A stretch of DNA of 64,000 nt, taken from contig LXFE01000976.1 of the NCBI GenBank assembly GCA_001929475.1, positions 1 through 64,000 of the forward strand, read 5' to 3'. This document shows, one piece after another, positions 58,277 through 64,000 of this stretch (position 1 is the first letter of the stretch; each line of letters opens with the position of its first letter). The stretch is from Neolecta irregularis DAH-3. Taxonomy: Eukaryota > Ascomycota > Neolectomycetes > Neolectales > Neolectaceae. The position numbers were made by a program, and so were the translations under genes. Below the pieces are notes generated by a model. It was not told the DNA's origin, did no database searches, and was given only the letters and a program-made list of their open reading frames with translations.

Positions 58277-59768
58277 CTATGAATCTACTTTCACGACAGC
58301 TGACTGTGGCACGGCGGTATTCGAGATCATCAAATACAATAAATCCGGTGTTGTATCGCCGTACTTGCTCTGCCCTTTCAAAAAGAGTTCTTCATTGCCA
58401 TCTTCATCGACATCTGTTATCGGCTTTTCGGACAATTTGCGGTTGGTTACAAATATGGCATCATTCACTCCTTCCAGTTTCTTCGTGATAGATGGGGGAA
58501 CATTAGGAATTTTTGACGGAGGCGGTTTTTTTCGAATGACTTCTTCAGTGATTCCAAATCCTTCGTCTCCAGGCCGTCGCAAGACGAAATATTCGTCCAC
58601 CCAATCATAGATATCTTGAATTGTCTTTCGCGTACTAATGTGCGATTTTTCTTCTTGTTAGTGTTTGTTTTCAGGGCACTCTGCCACCTCTCTTGAGAAT
58701 CATCTTGTCCATCATACTCATAAGATGAAACTTGAGTTCGCCAAGACTTGCATTATTGGCTTTGGAAAAGTTTATGTAGTGTTCAACGGCGCTCCATGGC
58801 GGATTCTTGTAACCAGCATATAACGCAGGATTATCGAGAAGCGCTCGCGCTGACATTACGCCTAGGGTCGGCACTTCTTGTGAGGAGTATTATACCATCA
58901 CAACCAGTATACTTGGCTATTCTCAATGCATCTTCGAGCGAGTCGACATCCCCATTAGCAACCACTGGGATCGAGACACTTTCTTTAACAATCTTGATAG
59001 CATCGAGATCAACCGGAACAGATGACCGTGTATTTTTCGTTCTTCCATGGACAGTAATGTAATCAGTTCCAGCGGCTTCTAGTTGTTTAACAAATTCAAC
59101 CGTAAGTCTACAGCATCAGTTCAAAGATCGCAAACTGCCATGCTTCAAATCGCTATGCACTCGAATCTTGACACTCATGCACATTCCAGGAACAGCCTTT
59201 TTGACTTCTTTGACCATATCACAAACGAACTGGGGTTCGCTCATCAAGTGCGCACCGACACCACTCTGACAAGCCCAGCTCTGAGGACATCCACAGTTTA
59301 AATCGATACCGTCAACAAACTCCTTGATTCGAAGGGCTGATTTTGCGAGTTTGACGGGATCGTTTGTGGCAAACTGGGCAATTACCGGTCGATCTGCTGC
59401 GTTTGTTGTGAATTCTTCAAATGGCGGACGGACCAGATATCCATCGCAGACCATCATTGGCGTGTAGGTTATATCGGTAGCAAAATTCGATACTAGATTT
59501 CGAAACTGTCTATTTAGATAAATAAAAAGGTCGTTCATACCGCCAGCTTCGAATACCGCACCATTGGAGCTGCAAAAAACGCAGGTCTACCTTCATTTCG
59601 TGCTTTTTCAAATATCTTTAATGGATGGTGGTCGGGATTTCGTGGTGGACATTCCGGTTGTAAATATTCATGGTCTTCTAATTCTGCTCGAGTCATGATA
59701 GTTGGAGTCACAGAAAACTTTTTCGACTGACTACCAAACTTTATTTTCGCAGATCTGAGTAGTAGCAT
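58277..59768 (-). CDS. DUS4: tRNA-dihydrouridine synthase, Dus4 type
   Basis: Flavoprotein reducing uridine in the tRNA D-loop. Introns of 35, 36, 34 and 55 nt leave 443 codons plus stop if the start is the ATG at 59768; a second ATG at 59696 (MTRAELEDHEYL) is also possible. Motifs: RPAFFAAPMVRYSKLAFRNL, DITYTPMMVCDGY, VIAQFATND, GIDLNCGCPQSWACQSGVGA (catalytic Cys), VKIRVHSDL, YITVHGRTKNTRSS and VVANGDVDSLEDA. The intron 59108-59143 seems to have a GC donor (ttgaa|gcatgg). The C-terminal extension after FVLRRPGDEGFG is longer than in yeast Dus4. The N-terminal 24 residues (LLLRSAKIKFGSQSKKFSV) look like a mitochondrial leader if used. Confidence 0.9.
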
Positions 59769-60802
59769 GCCACTCTTGGTGGTTACTGGATATCCATCCT
59801 CAGGGAAAACAACGCGGGCAGAACAGATTAGAGAGGATCTAGTAAGACGGATTGTGGGATCGAAGGAGGATAGAGAGAGGAAGTTGAAAGTTCATATTGT
59901 TAACGATGATATCCTCAAAATTCCAAAGGACGTTTATAGAAGTATTGTTTACCTGACGATTAAGCTAATGGACCTTTGCAGAAGCGAAGCTTGAGAAAGC
60001 CGCGAGAGGGTCTCTGATGTCATCAACTGGTCGATTACTTACAAAAGACGACATCGTTATATGTGATGGATTGAACTATATAAAAGGCTTTCGATATCAA
60101 TTGTACTGCGAGTCAAAAGCCCTCGAAACACCTCATTGCGTAGTAAGTCAATAGTTGCTCTTGAGCTTTACTTATCTCAAGGTCCATGTTGGAGTACCAA
60201 AAGAAGTATGTGAAGAGTGGAACAGGTCAAGAGGAGACGAAGGCTACCCCGAAGACATGCATGTCCAGAACCGAAAACAAGGACTTATCTGGTAGATTCA
60301 ATGAATTGTTAATGCGGTACGAAGAACCTAATTCAGCAGTACGGTGGGATTCACCATTGTTCACTGTCTTACACATCGACGATCACCCGCCGTACGATGC
60401 TTTATGGGATGCATTAGTACACGCTAAAGTCAAACCTCAGAATGCAGCTACTGTTCTAGTATGTCAATTATTGCTGAAACATTCCTGACAGAATCGAAAC
60501 CTGCTGCTGCAACAGATTACTTGTACGAACTCGACAAAACGTCTCAGGAAATTGTAGATCTAATTATAGAACGACAAGCCATCAATGCTGGTGGGGAAGT
60601 TTTGGTGGAGGGTATGGTAAGAATCCTCAGTTTTAAAAATAGTTAATTGGTATAGATATTACAGCTGCCTGCGCGTAACATTCCTCTGCCCCAACTACAG
60701 CGTTATCGTCGTCAGTTCATATCTTTAAACCGTATGCATTCGTTTGAGAAGAAGAGAATTAAGGAATTATTTGTAAATTTTCTAAATACCCAGTTTGAGT
60801 AA
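59767..60802 (+). CDS. KTI12: Elongator-associated protein Kti12
   Basis: P-loop protein needed for Elongator-dependent tRNA wobble-uridine modification. Begins MPLLVVTGYPSSGKTTRAEQ, with the Walker A at the very N-terminus as in the family. Further blocks: VHIVNDDIL, KAARGSLMSSTGRLLTKDDI plus VICDGLNYIKGFRYQLYCES, EVCEEWNRSRG, FNELLMRYEEPNSAVRWDSP plus LFTVLH and LPQLQRYRRQFISLNRM at the end. Introns of 40, 39, 37 and 39 nt are clear; the third (60259-60295) has a GC donor. Near 60460 the frame changes by one base between AATVL and ESKPAAATDYLYELD, and no intron I can find fits, so a small sequence error or unusual intron is likely there. Confidence 0.92.
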
Positions 60803-60849
60803 ATTCTTTATAATTTTACACGTTTACATGTGAGTAATGTTGAAAACCT

Positions 60850-61365
60850 GCGCATAAATATAGTCAAACCTCCTGAATGTGGTCTTTGAATGAATGCCTT
60901 TTCCCACGATTCTACAATATCAACACATCAACACAAGATCGTACATATGCAAATGATCGTCTCCTCTTGATTTGCATAGCTGCACTCTTTCCTCAACTTT
61001 TGCTTTTGCTTTCTCCACGTAAAGACCGTGAAGATCAATTTCTTCCCACTGACTATATTCGTTGTTGTGTCGAAATACATAATCTGCTGCTTGTTGATTC
61101 AAGCTTCCCATCTTTCGCCCATGTGCTTTTCCCTGTTCGCTCAGTTCATGAGCCCGCGCTCTGTCTCCATTTCTATATGCCACTTGCGATTGGGAAAAAC
61201 ATTGACTTCGTAAATCACCTTCTTTATGCGCGAGGTCTCGGATTCGTTTATACTGAATATTATAGACGTCTAAAGCTAATCGCGCAATTCGGCATCATCG
61301 GTATGATCTTGAAAATCGGGCGACGCCAGTCGGTGTGGTAGAGATTGAGGCTGTGAATGTTGCAT
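60850..61365 (-). CDS. SMR-domain protein with DUF1771
   Basis: Reading leftwards: YKRIRDLAHKEGDLRSQCFS, then VAYRNGDRARAHELSEQGKA plus HGRKMGSLNQQAADYVF (DUF1771), then the small MutS-related domain EEIDLHGLYVEKAKAKVEER, a 32-33-nt intron and IIVGKGIHS. The IDLHGLY and VGKG motifs are those of Smr nucleases. Yeast relatives are YPL199C and Cue2. An ATG at 61365 (MQHSQPQSLPHRLASPDF) is a plausible start, but joining it to the core needs an intron I could not place, and the extreme C-terminus near 60850 is also unsettled. It converges on KTI12. Confidence 0.75.
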
Positions 61366-62297
61366 GTGTACCTATGGAATCGTACCAACAAATCTGTGAC
61401 CGTCCTCCCCCAACCTCACCACCACCTATGCAACTCACCACTACCTCACTACCACCAGCTGCTAGCCATCTACGCAATGCAAGTAACCTTGAATTCCAAA
61501 ACTAATCAAGAGTAATATACAAATTTCCTTCCATAATACACCTACTACCTCGCCAGTCTTTCTTTAGTAATCCCATATACCCACTTATTAACCTCATTGT
61601 AAGTCTTATCTATACCACCATGGCATATACAGGTGTGACTTTTCAATATATAAATATGCATCAGAAGTAGAAACAGCCCTTCTATCCTCAGTGAGTTGGT
61701 GTGGTGGCGGTGGTTATTTCCCTTTACGTTTCGTGTATTTTACATTTCGTGCGGAACACATCAGTTACTTGATGAATAATATAAGCATATAGCATTGAAA
61801 ATAGAACATCCAAGGCTGTCTCCACTTATGTCCCACTTGTGGTACGAAAATGATATAATAATAGTTTGGATGATTTTATAAAAGGGTTACTTGTTTGGTT
61901 GTTCCTTTGGTCAGAGTCTAAGTTCTATAACCGATGCGGCTATTTCTGTTTCCAAGTAGACGGGTAGGTGCTTGCTTGTAGGACTGGCCAATAATGCTCA
62001 ATTCATCCCGCAAAGGAATCTAACAATCTGTTTTCTTTGTAATTGGGCAGAGATGACAGGAAAGGTGGTAATACAAACATCCTGACTGATAACTGACAAT
62101 TAACTGTGGGATCGTTCATAAAGCAGTTTGAACAATAACGTTCCTAACGCTAGCTTGCTTATACTATCATCACGCATTCTTCTTGACAGGTATTGAGAAT
62201 CCGAAGGAGCAGATAGAATTGCGCCACAAGTTAACTCCACAAGAACAAAGCAGTAGAGTGTTTAAACAATCATAAAACACTTGAGATACTATATAAA
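61366..62297. other. Intergenic, nothing identifiable
   Basis: 930 bp between the SMR gene and the Argonaute stop codon. AT-rich, with a short CACTACC-type repeat near 61425-61460, no credible gene on either strand. Confidence 0.5.
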
Positions 62298-64000
62298 TCA
62301 CATCCACCACATAAGATTGACAAGCTTATCTGAGATCTTCTTCAAAGGCGCAGGTTCATGATCTCCAGAGGCTCCGCTGTTGATACTCTGGGTCTCTGAA
62401 TGATGCTGTAAGAGAAGTGAACCTTGATTGCCAATAACATGAGCATGGTAAATCGGAGTTACTGTGGTCAGTAAATGTGCGTCGGTAGTTGACACACAAA
62501 TAGAAACAGATGTAGTAGATCGGCCAAACGTATGGCACATGGCAAAAATTGCATTTTGAAGAGGTTCTGCCTTGAACCCATTTTCATCTTTGATAACATC
62601 TGTATTTGTGAGTCAAGTCCTGCATCTAGAGAGCATGCTGTAGTAAGTTGGTCGCGCGGTGCCTTGAATGGCAGTATGAGAGTTCAAAACTTGTGAAAGA
62701 TCAGTAGTAGTTAACATAAGAACTCACAGAAATCGAAATCCACGGGATGCGTGACGACTTTCTCAATTAAAGTCCCTGGGACAAGATTTCCATTCCTATC
62801 GGCTGCTTCGGAAGAGACAGGGAAAAACCTGGTATGATGACGCTGATGGATTAGTGTAAATAGAGCTCAGGATAATTACTTTGGTCGCAATAACAACAGT
62901 AATCCTTGGTCGAGAAATTTTCAGTTGCGTACATGCATCTTTATCATTGTCATCATTAGAAGTATAGGTATGAACCTTCAATGTCTTTGACCTCAATAGC
63001 ATTAACTTGCGCATATTGGCCGTCGGAAACACCATCTCGGAAATAAACAATTCTTTGAGGATGTTTTTTGTTTGAAATGATCCATTGCTGTATAATTTCC
63101 TTGGCCATGTCTAAATCTTTAGCTTAATTGGAGATAAACGAAACTCTTCATGTCGGCGATCATTTCCTGTCGTGATGTCTGAGTTCCAACACGGCCAACC
63201 CATTTACAGGTCGCAAAATCGATGCATCCAACAACACTAGGGAGAGAAGACTGCTGACTACCAGGAGCAGCTATTGCATAAGAACGCAAATAGAGTTTAA
63301 AGAAATTTACCGTGCGAGACATCCGCGCCAAGAACAAGCTACTAGATCAGCATTATAAAAACTCTTAATCTCACGGTAGGTTTATCTGCGAACGGAGTAT
63401 TTGCAACCGGAAGCTTATTGTTAATACCTCCAAGTTTCTGGTTGACTTTCATGATAACGTTTCGGCAGAGATTGGGTCGGGCCTATTGCTAAATCTAGTT
63501 CTAATTGGATTACATACATCGCATAAATTTTTAGCAGTAATCACTTGCGAAGTAATCCCAGCTGTATAAAATATGCTTTTTACGAACGGATATAGTTGAC
63601 TATTCTTGTCTTCGACAATGATAAATACCATCCCAATTGGTTTTCCGCTCTTCTTCTGAGTATTAACGAGGAAACTCTTCACATCTTGTGCGAGATCAGC
63701 GACTGCAGGATTGAGCGTAGTGAATGCAGGCGGCGCTGTTCCAAATGACATACCTTAAGTTAATACTGAGTCAAGAGAATTACAACCTGCGTGCGAGGCA
63801 GAATTGGTAAGTTGGTCAACAAAAGGCTTCGCATCTTCATATCCTCTAATTCTTCGGGCATAGGATATAATTGCCCAGCTTAAGACAGATTTAGGCTAAT
63901 TCGTGAGATTCTACCGTAGCGGAAAGACAAGTACCTCGATAAAGGACAAATCTTGCTGTTCTCTATCCCATTTCCCGAAAATAGGCTTGAAGATATGGGA
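62298..64000 (-). CDS. Argonaute protein, C-terminal MID/PIWI part (5' end beyond the window)
   Basis: The gene continues past the right edge; the stop is at 62298. Reading leftwards: WAIISYARRIRGYEDAKPFV, GKPIGMVFIIVEDKNSQLYP plus FVKSIFYTAGITSQVI (MID domain), then MKVNQKLGGINNKLPVANTP. PIWI catalytic residues are all present: GADVSH (Asp), SRQEMIADM (Glu), YFRDGVSDGQYAQV (Asp) and FFLNSHTAIQGTARPTYY (His). Also HHTRFFPV, VTHPVDFDF and FAMCHTFGRSTTSVSICV, ending LVNLMWWM. Introns of about 35-45 nt, one within the GADVSH|AAPG segment. The intact D-E-D-H set predicts slicer activity guided by small RNAs, as in QDE-2-type proteins. The PAZ and N domains lie outside the window. Confidence 0.93.

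Overview
This window is nuclear DNA of a fungus, most likely an ascomycete. The evidence is intron-dense protein genes on both strands, each with a eukaryotic family signature, plus fungal-type proteins: a CFEM protein, a Zn2Cys6 cluster, an SPX-ankyrin-GDPD protein, a C2/EF-hand phosphatidylserine decarboxylase, Pgc1, and a LIM protein with a fungal N-terminus. The combination of very small introns, an Argonaute gene and compact spacing would fit an early-diverging ascomycete such as a member of Taphrinomycotina, but that placement is inference. I saw no rRNA, tRNA, CRISPR or prokaryotic operon structure.

Layout. 1-2500: the end of an unidentified gene, then epsilon-COP embedded in four different minisatellites. 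2.5-10.5 kb: a YNL010W-like HAD phosphatase, glycine cleavage T protein, a large PSD2-type phosphatidylserine decarboxylase and, convergent with it, VPS23/TSG101. 11-17 kb: CDC14, a protein with two fused DsbA/GST-kappa domains, and S-(hydroxymethyl)glutathione dehydrogenase. 17-26 kb: two tandem GPI-anchored cysteine-rich paralogues, PGC1, ARP2, a CFEM protein, a homeodomain protein, and the divergent pair PCC1/NHP2. 26-35 kb: gene-poor, with two genes sharing an unfamiliar Cys/His-rich C-terminus (one also has a Zn2Cys6 cluster), LTR-like remnants and small orphan ORFs. 35.5-46 kb: GDE1, a foldback element, RPL22, a small coiled-coil gene divergent from MCM4. 46-53 kb: a Ras GEF, a DUF202 membrane protein, INO1. 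54-64 kb: a LIM protein, DBP3, DUS4 and KTI12 with overlapping start codons, an SMR-domain protein, and the 3' part of an Argonaute gene that runs off the end.

Introns are the most distinctive feature. I resolved well over 70; most are 32-44 nt, the smallest 23-26 nt, usually with a CTAAY/CTRAC-like branch site just before the AG. For most genes the exon total is divisible by three and restores conserved protein motifs, which supports the models. At least six introns appear to start with GC instead of GT, more than the roughly one percent usual in eukaryotes.

Functionally the window is mostly core housekeeping (trafficking, replication, ribosome and tRNA modification, one-carbon and formaldehyde metabolism). 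Four genes (PSD2, PGC1, GDE1, INO1) act in linked steps of glycerophospholipid turnover but are scattered on both strands, so I read this as chance rather than a cluster.
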